Counted from the stretch's first letter, positions 18,817-28,311 are shown. The stretch is DNA of 64,000 nt from Roseobacter ponti (GCF_012932215.1 NZ_CP048788.1:124001-188000); one strand, 5' to 3'. The notes: generated by a model from the sequence alone, not told the origin. Translations and numbers: made by a program.

Positions 18817-19707
18817 ATGAAACGTGAGGTCACCAAGGCGGTCTTTCCTGTAGCGGGGCTGGGCACAAGATTTTTGCCGGCGACCAAGTCAGTCCCCAAA
18901 GAGATTATGACGCTGGTGGACCGTCCGCTGATCCAGTACGCGATCGATGAGGCGCGGGCTGCTGGCATCAAGGAATTCATATTTGTCACCTCGCGCGGCA
19001 AGGGCGCGCTTGAGGACTACTTTGACCACGCGCCGCAGCTTGAGGCGGAGCTGGAAAAGAAGGGCAAAACGAAGCTTCTTAAAACACTCGAATCGACCAA
19101 TATGGAAAGCGGTGCGATTGCCTATATCCGCCAGCATAAGGCACTGGGCCTCGGACATGCCGTCTGGTGCGCGCGCCGGCTGATCGGGGACGAGCCCTTT
19201 GCGGTGATCCTGCCGGATGACGTCATTGCGGCGGAAAAGCCGTGTCTGCAGCAAATGGTCGAGGCCTATGCGGAGACCGGTGGCAACATGGTCGCGGCAA
19301 TGGAAGTGCCGATGGAAAAGACCTCGTCTTACGGCATGCTCGATGTGGATGAAGACATGGGGTCGATGGTGCGCATTCGCGGCATGGTCGAAAAGCCTAA
19401 AGACAATCCGCCGTCCAATCTTGCGGTGATCGGGCGCTATATTCTGTCGCCCTCGGTGCTGAATAATCTGCATGAGATGAAGAGCGGCGCGGGCGGAGAG
19501 ATCCAGCTCACGGATGCCATCGCGGATGAGATTCGCAGTGACCGGGGCGTGTATGGCTACCGGTTTGCGGGCCAGCGGTTTGATTGTGGCTCCAAGTCCG
19601 GCTTTTTGCAGGCGACAGTGGCCTTCGGTCTCGCGCGGCCTGAGCTGCATGATGATCTCGCGGCCTATCTGCACGAAGTGGTCAACCTGGGAAAAGCGGC
19701 GGAGTAA
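18817..19707 (+). CDS. galU: UTP-glucose-1-phosphate uridylyltransferase
   Basis: Makes UDP-glucose for glycan synthesis. The N-terminal signature VFPVAGLGTRFLPATKS and later QEL-type region LGLGHAVWCAR, VILPDDVI and QLTDAI are those of bacterial GalU. Start placed at ATG 18817 because AGAAGG (18803-18808) sits 8 bases upstream; earlier GTG 18799 and ATG 18811 are possible. This gives 296 residues, the normal size. Own promoter likely. Confidence 0.94.
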   Translation: MKREVTKAVFPVAGLGTRFLPATKSVPKEIMTLVDRPLIQYAIDEARAAGIKEFIFVTSRGKGALEDYFDHAPQLEAELEKKGKTKLLKTLESTNMESGAIAYIRQHKALGLGHAVWCARRLIGDEPFAVILPDDVIAAEKPCLQQMVEAYAETGGNMVAAMEVPMEKTSSYGMLDVDEDMGSMVRIRGMVEKPKDNPPSNLAVIGRYILSPSVLNNLHEMKSGAGGEIQLTDAIADEIRSDRGVYGYRFAGQRFDCGSKSGFLQATVAFGLARPELHDDLAAYLHEVVNLGKAAE

Positions 19708-19795
19708 CGCCGGCCCTGTGGCTGGTGTCAGGGCGGCGCCTGTGGGAAACTGCACCCTGCCGTTCGGCTGATACGGCACTGTTTCGGGGTTTTTC

Positions 19796-20824
19796 ATGCC
19801 TGCCAGTCGTTCCCTGCTGACACGCTACAAGCTGCGGCTGCGGCGCAAACGGATGCTGTGGCGGGCGTTTCGGTCGCGGCATAACCTGACGCCGGTGTCG
19901 CGGCGAACAGGGGCGATTGCGCGGGACGATATCCTGCTATTCGCCACTCTGCGCAACGAGATGCAGCGGGTGCCGTGGTTTCTGAAACATTACCGCGGCA
20001 TGGGCGTCGGGCATTTCCTGATCGTTGATAACGCCAGCGATGACGGGACGGCTGATTACCTGCGTACAGAGCCTGATGTGAGCCTCTGGCAGACCGATGC
20101 CAGCTATAAGGCGTCGCGTTTTGGCATGGACTGGATCACCTGGCTGCAGCGGCGCTATGCACATGGTCACTGGGCCGTCACGGTTGATGCAGATGAGCTG
20201 CTGATCTATCCCGGGCATGATACCCGCGACCTGCGCAGGCTCACTGCGGATCTTGCACAATTCAACCAGAGGGTGATGGGCGCGATCATGCTCGACCTCT
20301 ATCCCAAGGGGTCTCCGGACGCACAGAGCTATGACCCGGAGCACGACCCGGTTCAGGTTTTGCCATGGTTTGATGCCTGGGGGTATCAGGCACAGTTACA
20401 ACCAAAGATGGGTAATCTTTGGCTGCAGGGTGGCGCGCGGGCACGATGCTTTTTCAGCAGTGATCCGCGCCGCGCCCCGACCATGAACAAGATCCCGCTG
20501 GTACACTGGGACAGATCTTATGTCTATGTAAACTCGACACATAATCTCCTGCCGCCTGCGCTGAACCAGACATGGGAGGCGCAGGGGCGCGAGGCTCTGA
20601 GCGGCGCGCTGCTGCACACGAAGTTCCTGCCGGGATCGCCGGCCCGTGCGCGCCGTGAAAAGGCGCGTGCCGAGCACTTCTCGAACTCAAAGGCCTATGA
20701 CGATTACTATGACGCCGTGGCACAAAACCCTGACTTGTGGGAGCCGCAGTCCACACGTTTAACGGGTTGGCGCCAGCTGGTCGATCTCGGGCTTATGACG
20801 GGTGGCGATGTTGATCGGGACTGA
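19796..20824 (+). CDS. Glycosyltransferase family 2-like protein (paralogue 1)
   Basis: Probable glycosyltransferase of the Glyco_tranf_2_4 type. GT-A nucleotide-sugar features: LLFATLRNEMQRVPWFLKHY near residue 47, LIVDNASDDGTADYL near 75-89, and the metal-binding DxD Asp131-Ala-Asp133 in TVDADELLIYP. A strongly basic N-terminus (residues 1-30) could contact membrane or lipid-linked acceptors. 342 residues, no membrane segments. The next gene is a paralogue over the full length (shared NKIPLV-W-R-YVY-STH-LLP block). Donor and acceptor unknown. Confidence 0.82.
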   Translation: MPASRSLLTRYKLRLRRKRMLWRAFRSRHNLTPVSRRTGAIARDDILLFATLRNEMQRVPWFLKHYRGMGVGHFLIVDNASDDGTADYLRTEPDVSLWQTDASYKASRFGMDWITWLQRRYAHGHWAVTVDADELLIYPGHDTRDLRRLTADLAQFNQRVMGAIMLDLYPKGSPDAQSYDPEHDPVQVLPWFDAWGYQAQLQPKMGNLWLQGGARARCFFSSDPRRAPTMNKIPLVHWDRSYVYVNSTHNLLPPALNQTWEAQGREALSGALLHTKFLPGSPARARREKARAEHFSNSKAYDDYYDAVAQNPDLWEPQSTRLTGWRQLVDLGLMTGGDVDRD

Positions 20825-20997
20825 CCGGGATCCGGACACGCCGAAACCGCTCCAAACCATTGCAAAAAAGCGCTTTTCAGGCAATAAAATGGTAAGAAGT
20901 CGCAAACTATAAACAGCGGCGTAAGTCTTGTGCAGGCACACCCGGATCAACCGGGGACAGGCCGGCAACGGGGCGGTGGCAGAAAAGGGCAGAAAGC

Positions 20998-22008
20998 TTG
21001 GGTGTTCTGGGGTCTTACCGGATGCGTCTGGCGCGTAAGCGTCTGCGAATTCGTGCGCTCAGAAAAAGCCCGGAACTGCGCCGTGTTTCCGACCGTACCG
21101 ATGCGATCCGGGCGGGTGAAATCCTGCTCTTTTCCACCATGCGCAACGAGAAAGTGCGGCTGCCCTATTTTCTTGACTACTACCGGAATATGGGCGTCAC
21201 GCATTTTCTGATCGTCGACAATGACAGCACCGATGGCAGCGCGGATTATCTGGCCGACCAGCCCGATGTGTCGGTCTGGCGGACCCGGTCGGGTTATCGC
21301 AAATCGCGGTATGGCGTTGACTGGCTGAACCATCTGCAAAGCAGATACGGCCATGGTCACTGGTGCGTCGTGGTCGACCCCGATGAGTTTCTGCTCTATC
21401 CGTTTTGCGATACACGGCCGCTGCAGGCGCTGACGGACTGGCTCGACACCTGCTCGATCCGGGCATTCTCGGCGATGTTGCTGGATATGTATCCCAAGGG
21501 GCGTCTGGAGGATCAGCGCTATCTGCCGGGCATGGATCCGATGGAAATCGCCTGCTGGTTTGACAGCGGCAACTATTCGATCACCCGCAACCATCTCTAT
21601 GGCAACCTGTGGATTCAGGGTGGACCGCGGTCGCGTGTTTTCTTCCGCGACGAGCCCTATCGCGCGCCCGCGCTGAATAAAATTCCGCTGGTGAAATGGG
21701 ACCGGCGCTATGCCTATGTGCACTCGACCCATATGTTGCTGCCGCGCGGTCTGAACCTTGTTTACGACGAATGGGGTGGAGAGAAAGCTTCGGGCGTTCT
21801 GCTGCATGCGAAATTCATCGATACCTTCGCCGATAAGGCCTCTGAGGAGATTGAACGCCGGCAGCACTATGCGGAATCCTATGAGTACCGCGCCTATGCC
21901 GACAATCTGGGGCGCGACACACAGCTCTGGTGCAAGTGGTCGGAGAAATACATCAACTGGCGGCAGCTTGAGATCCTCGGACTCATGTCCAAGGGGAACT
22001 GGGCATGA
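20998..22008 (+). CDS. Glycosyltransferase family 2-like protein (paralogue 2)
   Basis: Full-length paralogue of the preceding glycosyltransferase: LLFSTMRNEKVRLPYFLDYY near residue 43, LIVDNDSTDGSADYL near 71, metal site Asp127-Pro-Asp129, and a conserved C-terminal WRQLEILGLMSKG matching WRQLVDLGLMTGG in the first. TTG at 20998 is used as start because AAGGG lies 8 bases upstream; ATG 21022 is the alternative. Its stop overlaps the next start (ATGA), so they are coupled. The 173-base gap before it is AT-richer and probably holds a promoter. Confidence 0.82.
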   Translation: MGVLGSYRMRLARKRLRIRALRKSPELRRVSDRTDAIRAGEILLFSTMRNEKVRLPYFLDYYRNMGVTHFLIVDNDSTDGSADYLADQPDVSVWRTRSGYRKSRYGVDWLNHLQSRYGHGHWCVVVDPDEFLLYPFCDTRPLQALTDWLDTCSIRAFSAMLLDMYPKGRLEDQRYLPGMDPMEIACWFDSGNYSITRNHLYGNLWIQGGPRSRVFFRDEPYRAPALNKIPLVKWDRRYAYVHSTHMLLPRGLNLVYDEWGGEKASGVLLHAKFIDTFADKASEEIERRQHYAESYEYRAYADNLGRDTQLWCKWSEKYINWRQLEILGLMSKGNWA

Positions 22009-23705
22009 GTGTCGGCATCGTCATGCTGGTGCACACAGCTCTTGGCCGGGCGGAGGAGGTGGTGCGGCACTGGTCCGCCTCAGGCTGTCCGGTGGTGATC
22101 CATGTGGACCGTTCTGTGCCACGCAAAACCTATCAGAAGTTCGTGCGCGCGCTGGATGACGTGCCGGATGTGGAGTTTTCCAAACGCTTCCGCTGTGAAT
22201 GGGGCACCTGGGGCATCGTCGCTGCGACCCAGGCCGCGTCCGAGCGCCTGCTGGCGGAGTATCCGCAGGTGCGACACGTCTATCTGGCCTCAGGTTCCTG
22301 TCTGCCGTTGCGCCCGGTGCAGGAGCTGATTGATTACCTCGATGCGCGCCCGCAGACCGATTTCATCGAAAGCGCCACGACAGCTGATGTGCCCTGGACC
22401 GTCGGCGGGCTTGATGCGGAACGTTTCACCCTGCGGTTTCCGTTTTCGTGGAAGAAAAACCGGTATCTTTTTGACCGCTACGTCGCCTGGCAGCGGTTTT
22501 TCCGCGTGAAAAGAAGGATACCCGGTGGTCTGGTGCCGCACATGGGGTCTCAGTGGTGGTGCCTGACACGCCAGACCCTGTCGGCCATTCTTCAGGATCC
22601 TGCGCGCGACGAATACGACCGCTATTTCCGCCGGGTCTGGATCCCGGATGAGAGCTATTTTCAGACCATGGCGCGGCAGTATTCGGTCAATATCGAGAGC
22701 CGGTCCCTAACGCTGTCGAAGTTCGACTATCAGGGCAAACCGCATATTTTCTATGATGATCATCTGCAGTTGCTGCGGCGGTCGGATTGTTTTGTGGCGC
22801 GCAAAATCTGGCCACGGGCGCAGCGGCTCTATGACGCTTTTCTGACGGATGAGGCGGGAGCCATGAGCCGTCAGGAGCCCAACCCGGGCAAGATCGACCG
22901 GATTTTTGCCAAGGCGGTCGAACGGCGGATGCGCGGTCGCGCGGGTCTTTATATGCAGAGCCGGTTTCCGCGGGAAGACTGGGAAAACGGCGTGACGGCG
23001 GCTCCTTTTTCAATGTTTCAGGGATTTGCCGAGCTTTTTGATAATTTTGAGCCCTGGCTCGCGCGCGCCACCGATACCCGGGTGCATGGTCACCTCTTTG
23101 CCCCCGATGGCGTGCATTTTGCCGACGGTCAGAACGCGATCAACGGCGCACTCAGCGACAGTGCGGTGCTGCGTGATTACAACGCGAATTTCTTTCTGAC
23201 CAATCTCATCTGGAACACGCGCGGGCAGCGACAGTGTTTTCAGTTCGGACCGGCGGACAACCAGGTGATCAACTGGCGCGTGGCCAAGGACCCCAATGCG
23301 CAGATATCTGTGATCAGCGGCGCCTGGGCCATCCCGCTCTTCCGCTCAAACGCTGATTTCCGGGATCTGCGCAAACGCGCGGCAGAGCTGCAGAAGATCG
23401 AGAGCGATCATCTTGATGTGCTGCGCTCGACCTGGACAAAGGCGCGGGTCCGGATCTGGACCATGGCGGAGTTTATTGAGGCGCCGATGGAGCCCTTGCA
23501 GACCATCCTTGATGAGATCGGCACCGGCACCCCGCAGCGGCTCAAAGAGATGCCGCGTATGGTCAGTCTGCGCGGATTCGGACAGTTCCTGCAGAATCTG
23601 AAAAACCAGGGGATGCACCCCTATCTGATGGGTGATTTTCCGGTGGAACAGGACGTGGCGCAGAACCGGCCGGAAAAGCCGCCGCGTCCCTATGTGGTGC
23701 GCTGA
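22005..23705 (+). CDS. Branch-type (core-2/I-branching, GT14-like) glycosyltransferase with C-terminal extension
   Basis: Probable beta-1,6-N-acetylglucosaminyltransferase-like enzyme. The N-terminal 260 residues carry the Branch-domain pattern: VMLVHTALGRAEEVVRHW, VVIHVDRS, LASGSCLPLRP, SQWWCLTR and IPDESYFQT. The C-terminal 250 residues form a second domain of unknown role, which I believe corresponds to a DUF5928-type region found with this domain in Rhodobacteraceae; that attribution is from memory. 566 residues, soluble. Starts inside the previous stop codon by ATGA and ends 3 bases before the sulfotransferase gene, so these three genes form one unit. Confidence 0.8.
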   Translation: MSVGIVMLVHTALGRAEEVVRHWSASGCPVVIHVDRSVPRKTYQKFVRALDDVPDVEFSKRFRCEWGTWGIVAATQAASERLLAEYPQVRHVYLASGSCLPLRPVQELIDYLDARPQTDFIESATTADVPWTVGGLDAERFTLRFPFSWKKNRYLFDRYVAWQRFFRVKRRIPGGLVPHMGSQWWCLTRQTLSAILQDPARDEYDRYFRRVWIPDESYFQTMARQYSVNIESRSLTLSKFDYQGKPHIFYDDHLQLLRRSDCFVARKIWPRAQRLYDAFLTDEAGAMSRQEPNPGKIDRIFAKAVERRMRGRAGLYMQSRFPREDWENGVTAAPFSMFQGFAELFDNFEPWLARATDTRVHGHLFAPDGVHFADGQNAINGALSDSAVLRDYNANFFLTNLIWNTRGQRQCFQFGPADNQVINWRVAKDPNAQISVISGAWAIPLFRSNADFRDLRKRAAELQKIESDHLDVLRSTWTKARVRIWTMAEFIEAPMEPLQTILDEIGTGTPQRLKEMPRMVSLRGFGQFLQNLKNQGMHPYLMGDFPVEQDVAQNRPEKPPRPYVVR

Positions 23706-23708
23706 TCC

Positions 23709-25130
23709 GTGGGGCGGTTCGACACATTTGTCATCTTCGCAGAGATGCGCACGGGATCGAATTTTCTCGAAACCAACCTGAATGCGCTGGAGGGCGTGAC
23801 CTGCCTTGGTGAGGCGTTCAACCCGCATTTCATCGGTTATCCCGACACCAGCACGCTGCTTGGCATGGAGCAGGACACCCGCGACAAAGACCCGATGCAG
23901 CTTCTGCGTCTGATCCGCGCCGAGCCCGGGCTGACCGGTTTCAGATATTTCCACGATCACGACCCCCGCGTACTTGATGCGGTACTGACCGATGAGCGCT
24001 GTGCCAAAGTGCTGCTGACGCGCAACCCGGCGGAGAGCTATGTCAGCTGGAAGATCGCGCAATCCACCGGCCAGTGGAAGCTGACCGATGTGGCGCGGCG
24101 CAAAAAGGCGAAGGCGGTTTTTGATGCGGCGGAGTTTGCGGCCTTCGTGGCGGATCTGCAGCGCTTTCAGACCGGCGTGCTGCACAAGGTTCAGGCCAGT
24201 GGCCAGACGGCGTTCTTCCTCGATTATGAGGATCTGAAATCACTCGACGTGATCAATGGTCTGGCGCAGTTTCTGGGCAGCGACGCGCGGCTTGATGCGC
24301 CTGATATGCGGCTGAAGGTTCAGAATCCGGAGCCGCTCGCAGAGAAGGTGAGCAACTTTGAGGACATGGAAAAAGCCCTCGCGGGGGCCGATCCGTTCAG
24401 CCTCTCGCGCATGCCTGATTTTGAGCCACGACGGGCGGCGGCGGTGCCGACCTATGTGGCCGGGCATACCGCGCCACTGCTTTATCTGCCTGTCAAAGGG
24501 GGGCCGGTTGCACCGGTCATGGCCTGGCTGGCCGCCCTCGATGGTGTGGAAGAAGAGGCCCTGGGTCTGCGCATGTCTCAGAAAGATCTGCGGTTGTGGA
24601 AGCGATCAAAGCCGGGCCATCGCAGTTTCACGGTGATCCGTCACCCCCTGGCGCGCGCGCATCACGCATTCTGCAGCTACATCCTCGGGACCGGCCCGCA
24701 GGTTTACGGCGCGATCCGGGCGACGCTGGTGCGCCGCTACGGGCTGCCGCTGCCTGACAGTGCGCCGGACAGCGGTTATGATATCGACCAGCACCGCGCG
24801 GCCTTTCATGCGTTTCTGGTGTTTCTGAAAGGTAATCTGGCCGGACAGACCGCGATCAGAACGGATGCCGCATGGTGCAGTCAGGCACAGGTGCTGCAGG
24901 GGTTCGGCGGGCTGATGCTGCCGGATTTCGTGATCCGTGAAGATGAGGCCGCTGCTGATCTGGATGCGCTTGCGGCGCGGTTGGGCTGTGAGGATGCGCA
25001 ACCTCTGGCGCCGTCGCCTCAGGACCTGCCGTTTTCACTCGCAGAGGTCTGTACCCCGCAGACCGAGCGGCTGGCGGCCGCCGCCTATGCGCGGGACTAT
25101 CTCACCTTCGGTTTCAAAAGCTATAGCTAA
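23709..25130 (+). CDS. PAPS-dependent sulfotransferase (NodH-like) with a second sulfotransferase-like half
   Basis: Probable carbohydrate sulfotransferase using PAPS. The first half has the 5'-phosphosulfate loop EMRTGSNFL (residues 12-20) and the 3'-phosphate site LLTRNPAESYVSW (102-114, with Arg105 and Ser110), as in the NodH/Stf0 group. The second half (about 245-473) contains another 3'-phosphate-type signature, FTVIRHPLARAHHAFCSYI near 307-325, preceded by PLLYLPVKGG, suggesting a second, divergent sulfotransferase fold. GTG start at 23709 directly after the glycosyltransferase stop. The 3' end overlaps the convergent ptsN by 4 bases. Confidence 0.78.
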   Translation: MGRFDTFVIFAEMRTGSNFLETNLNALEGVTCLGEAFNPHFIGYPDTSTLLGMEQDTRDKDPMQLLRLIRAEPGLTGFRYFHDHDPRVLDAVLTDERCAKVLLTRNPAESYVSWKIAQSTGQWKLTDVARRKKAKAVFDAAEFAAFVADLQRFQTGVLHKVQASGQTAFFLDYEDLKSLDVINGLAQFLGSDARLDAPDMRLKVQNPEPLAEKVSNFEDMEKALAGADPFSLSRMPDFEPRRAAAVPTYVAGHTAPLLYLPVKGGPVAPVMAWLAALDGVEEEALGLRMSQKDLRLWKRSKPGHRSFTVIRHPLARAHHAFCSYILGTGPQVYGAIRATLVRRYGLPLPDSAPDSGYDIDQHRAAFHAFLVFLKGNLAGQTAIRTDAAWCSQAQVLQGFGGLMLPDFVIREDEAAADLDALAARLGCEDAQPLAPSPQDLPFSLAEVCTPQTERLAAAAYARDYLTFGFKSYS

Positions 25131-25591
25131 GCGGCCTGTTCTGCTTCATCAGAAATCAGAATGGTATAGAGCGTCGCGGGGTTCGGATTAGAGCGCAGTT
25201 TGGAGCAGATCGCGGTGTTGCGCAGCGTGCGCGATACCAGCGCCAGCGCCTTGAGGTGTTCGACACCGGCATCTTCGGGTGCAAAGAGCGCAAAGGCGAT
25301 ATCAACCGGCTGGCGGTCCACCGATGTGAAATCGATGGGTTTGTCGAGCAGGACAAAAGCGCCGACAACGCGGTCGAGACCTTCCAGGCGGGCATGCGGC
25401 AATGCCACGCCGTGACCCACACCTGTCGGCCCGAGCGATTCACGTTCCAGCAGCGCGTTCAGCACGTCGGAAGATTTCACGCCATAGACGCTCTCAGCCA
25501 GATCACCCAGATCGTGCATGAGGCGTTTTTTACTCGAAGCCGAGGTTAAAACTTTCACGGCCTCCGGTTTCAGGAGGTTTGCAAAATTCAT
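25127..25591 (-). CDS. ptsN: PTS IIA-like nitrogen regulatory protein PtsN
   Basis: EIIA-Ntr of the regulatory phosphotransferase system; phosphorylated on histidine by NPr to adjust nitrogen, carbon and potassium responses. 154 residues, with the active-site His66 in GHGVALPHARLEGL. Lies 41 bases after hpf in the same direction, the common alphaproteobacterial order. Its last codons overlap the end of the convergent sulfotransferase gene. Confidence 0.93.
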   Translation of the reverse strand: MNFANLLKPEAVKVLTSASSKKRLMHDLGDLAESVYGVKSSDVLNALLERESLGPTGVGHGVALPHARLEGLDRVVGAFVLLDKPIDFTSVDRQPVDIAFALFAPEDAGVEHLKALALVSRTLRNTAICSKLRSNPNPATLYTILISDEAEQAA

Positions 25592-25632
25592 ACTGCCCGT
25601 ACTGTTCCTGAGGCGATCTGTCGCCCGTGTGT

Positions 25633-26202
25633 CTATTCAGGATCTATCCAGCCGATATTGCCGTCGTCGCGGCGATATACGACATTTACTCCCTGCTTTC
25701 CCTCGTTGCGGAACACCAGTACCGGTGCGCCCGCCAGTTCCATCTGCATTACGGCCTCTCCCACAGAAAGAGAAGGAATTTTTGTCTCCATCTCCGCCAC
25801 GATCATGGGCTGCAACGTTTCAGGTTCGTTTGACTCCTCTGAGTCGGAGTCTGAGGCGAGGATATATGAGGAAGCTCCGAAGATTTCAACTGGTTCTGCC
25901 CGATCTTTATGATGATCTTTCAACCTCCGCTTGTATCGGCGCAGCTGCTTTTCCATCTTTTCGCAACAGGCGTCGAACGCCGAGTAGATCTCATTCTGGT
26001 GGGCTTTGGCCTGAGCTGTCAGCCCGGTGGACAGGTGTACGGTGGCTTCACAGACAAATTCGTGACCGGATTTGGAAAAAACAACGACAGCTTCCGTGGG
26101 ACGTTCGGCATATTTTTTGACGGCCTCGCCCAGTTCTTCTTTGACGTGGGTCTGAAGCGCTTCACCGATATCGATTTGTTTGCCGCTGATCTGGTACCGC
26201 AT
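25633..26202 (-). CDS. hpf: Long-form ribosome hibernation promoting factor
   Basis: Binds 30S subunits in stationary phase and, in the long form, dimerises ribosomes into 100S particles. N-terminal S30AE/HPF domain (residues 1-105, MRYQISGKQIDIGEALQTHV...) and a C-terminal dimerisation domain (about 130-189, PMIVAEMETKIPSLSVGEAVMQMELAGAPVLVFRNE...GNIGWIDPE) joined by an acidic Ser-rich linker. Strong ribosome site GAAGGAGAG. Downstream of lptB with a 246-base gap. Confidence 0.93.
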   Translation of the reverse strand: MRYQISGKQIDIGEALQTHVKEELGEAVKKYAERPTEAVVVFSKSGHEFVCEATVHLSTGLTAQAKAHQNEIYSAFDACCEKMEKQLRRYKRRLKDHHKDRAEPVEIFGASSYILASDSDSEESNEPETLQPMIVAEMETKIPSLSVGEAVMQMELAGAPVLVFRNEGKQGVNVVYRRDDGNIGWIDPE

Positions 26203-26448
26203 AGTCTCTCCTTCAAATGACGAACGCCCCTGCTCAGCACCGGCCCTGACGGGTCAGGTTCTGTTTCAGCAGACATTCCGGAATATGGCGCGGGGTTTAG
26301 TGTCTTTTGTCCCTGGCGGGCAGGCTCGGGTGCAAAAAGACGGAAACTTAAGAACGCCATGGTTATATTGAGCCAGATAACCGGCATCAGAGTCAAACAA
26401 AACAGGATCTGCGGAGCAGAAAAAATCGTTAACGAACTGACGGTTGGG
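26203..26448 (-). other. Intergenic region lptB-hpf; rpoN absent
   Basis: No coding sequence found. In many proteobacteria rpoN sits between lptB and hpf; here there are only 246 bases. It must hold the hpf promoter; a stretch CTCAATATAACC about 150 bases before the hpf ATG has a -10-like TATAAC but no clear -35 at the right distance. Confidence 0.6.
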
Positions 26449-27207
26449 TCAGGAGATCCGGAAGTTATCACCCAGATAGACACGGCGCACGTTTTCGTTG
26501 CTTACGACTTCCTCGGGGGTTCCGGACATCAGTACCTGGCCTTCGTGCAGGATATAAGCGCGGTCCACAATTTCCAGCGTTTCACGCACGTTATGGTCTG
26601 TAATCAGCACACCGATGCCGCGTTTCTTGAGGTCAGCCACGAGATGGCGGATGTCACCCACCGAGATCGGGTCGACCCCGGCGAAGGGCTCATCAAGCAG
26701 CAGGTATTTGGGGTTCGCGGCAAGGCAGCGCGCGATTTCAACCCGTCGTCGTTCCCCGCCGGAGAGGGCCAGAGCCGGCGCACGCCGCAGGTGTTCGATG
26801 GAGAACTCCGACAGCAGTTCTTCAAGGCGTTCACGGCGTTTGTGCCGGTGCTTTTCAGTGATGTCGAGGATGGCGGCGATGTTGTCCTGAACCGACAGGC
26901 CGCGAAAGATGCTCATCTCCTGCGGCAGATACCCGATTCCAAGCTGGGCGCGCCGGTACATCGGAAATCCTGTCACATCCTGTCCGTCAATCGTCACGGT
27001 GCCGCCTTCGGGCGTGACCAGACCGGCGATGGCATAAAACGTTGTGGTCTTGCCGGAGCCGTTCGGGCCCAGCAGGGCGGTGACCTCACCCCGGTCGAGA
27101 TACATTGAGAAATCCCGGATCACGACCTTCTTGCGATAAGATTTCCGCAGATGCTCAATCCGCAGCCCGGGCGATCCTTCGGAAACTGTCAGGTCGGGTC
27201 GCGTCAT
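26449..27207 (-). CDS. lptB: LPS export ABC transporter ATPase LptB
   Basis: Powers extraction of LPS from the inner membrane with LptFG. 252 residues with Walker [10 protein letters not shown], the LptB-typical Q-loop [14 protein letters not shown], signature [13 protein letters not shown], Walker [14 protein letters not shown] and switch His in [11 protein letters not shown]. Its ATG overlaps the lptA stop by one base (TAATG). Confidence 0.95.
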   Translation of the reverse strand: MTRPDLTVSEGSPGLRIEHLRKSYRKKVVIRDFSMYLDRGEVTALLGPNGSGKTTTFYAIAGLVTPEGGTVTIDGQDVTGFPMYRRAQLGIGYLPQEMSIFRGLSVQDNIAAILDITEKHRHKRRERLEELLSEFSIEHLRRAPALALSGGERRRVEIARCLAANPKYLLLDEPFAGVDPISVGDIRHLVADLKKRGIGVLITDHNVRETLEIVDRAYILHEGQVLMSGTPEEVVSNENVRRVYLGDNFRIS

Positions 27208-27698
27208 TATCTCTCGCCGGTCTGCAGGACGGTGCGGACTTTGCCTTCCATCCGCGCTGTACCGGCGTTGAGTTCGACGGTCATGCGGTCGGAAGACAGG
27301 GTCGACGGGCCCTGCACCAGCAGCACATTACCCGTCATGACGATGGTGCCGTTGTCGATATCATAGTCAGCCTTCTCGGATTCCGCCGCATCCGCGCCCG
27401 AGACAAGTGTCACCCCGCCCGAGGCTTCGAGGCGGGCGATCCCGCTTGTGTCCTCGCGGTACACTACCAGCACACGCGCGGCAGAAAGGCGCATCTCGCC
27501 CTGGGAAATGACGACATTATCGGTGAAAACTGCGGTGCCGGTGGACTGATCGACCGAGAGGTTCTCGGCAGCGACCTCGACGGGAAGATCAGAAGACGAC
27601 TGCAGGCTTCCGAATGCCACCTGCGCACCCTGTGCCCAGAGGCTGGTTGCAAAAACCGCTGCCAGGGCGGGAAATCCGAAAACTCTGAACAGCTTCAC
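27207..27698 (-). CDS. lptA: LPS transport periplasmic protein LptA
   Basis: Bridge protein carrying LPS across the periplasm. 163 residues, N-terminal signal peptide (residues 1-22, ending LWAQ-GAQ), then the OstA-like repeat region with [25 protein letters not shown] and [10 protein letters not shown]...[15 protein letters not shown]. Four bases after lptC, coupled to lptB. Confidence 0.92.
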   Translation of the reverse strand: MKLFRVFGFPALAAVFATSLWAQGAQVAFGSLQSSSDLPVEVAAENLSVDQSTGTAVFTDNVVISQGEMRLSAARVLVVYREDTSGIARLEASGGVTLVSGADAAESEKADYDIDNGTIVMTGNVLLVQGPSTLSSDRMTVELNAGTARMEGKVRTVLQTGER

Positions 27699-27702
27699 GT
27701 CG

Positions 27703-28311
27703 TTATTCTTCCACCTGTTTGGGTTGATATACCAGCTTCACACCGTTTGTGAAAACCATTTGGGCGGCCTCTCCGGCACCGGGAGAGAACATTCGCATTT
27801 TTCCTGCGGTGAGCTCTCCGCCCGGGGTCAGAGCAAAAACTGTTCCGGGGGACAAAAGCTCAAGCGACGTCAGCCTCGCATTCAGCAGCTGGCTGCGGAC
27901 CTGCCAGCCCTGTGTGGTGGTCAGCACCACATTGCCGGCCAGCGCCGACCGGTCGCGCTGCAGATCGACGGAAGCGTTGTCGGCCTTCACATTGACGCCT
28001 GTGCCGCTGGCCAGCTCCATGCGCACAAACACATCGAGGGCGCGGGTTTCGCCCACCACGTCCTGCGGCGAGGTGACGGTTTCGGCAATCAGTGATATCT
28101 GATCACCGTTGGCGGTGGTGCCCGAAAAATAGGGTCCGGTCAGTTGCTGGTTTGCCAGGCGGTCGCGCACTTCAGGGTCGGCAAAGGGAATCGACGCGGT
28201 CGGATCAATCGCCCGAGAGAGCAGAAAAAGGGTCGACAGAAGCGCCAGTGCCATCAGCGGCAGGGCAACTTTGAGCCAGGCGACGGTGCGTGAATAGCTG
28301 TCCACCTGCAT
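27703..28311 (-). CDS. lptC: LPS export system protein LptC
   Basis: Single-pass inner-membrane protein passing LPS from LptFG to LptA. 202 residues with an N-terminal transmembrane segment (about 12-32, VALPLMALALLSTLFLLS) and a periplasmic beta-jellyroll domain (YFSGTTANGDQISLIAETVT...ALAGNVVLTTTQGWQVRS). Six bases after kdsD. Family LptC sequence is weakly conserved, but order and topology are decisive. Confidence 0.9.
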   Translation of the reverse strand: MQVDSYSRTVAWLKVALPLMALALLSTLFLLSRAIDPTASIPFADPEVRDRLANQQLTGPYFSGTTANGDQISLIAETVTSPQDVVGETRALDVFVRMELASGTGVNVKADNASVDLQRDRSALAGNVVLTTTQGWQVRSQLLNARLTSLELLSPGTVFALTPGGELTAGKMRMFSPGAGEAAQMVFTNGVKLVYQPKQVEE

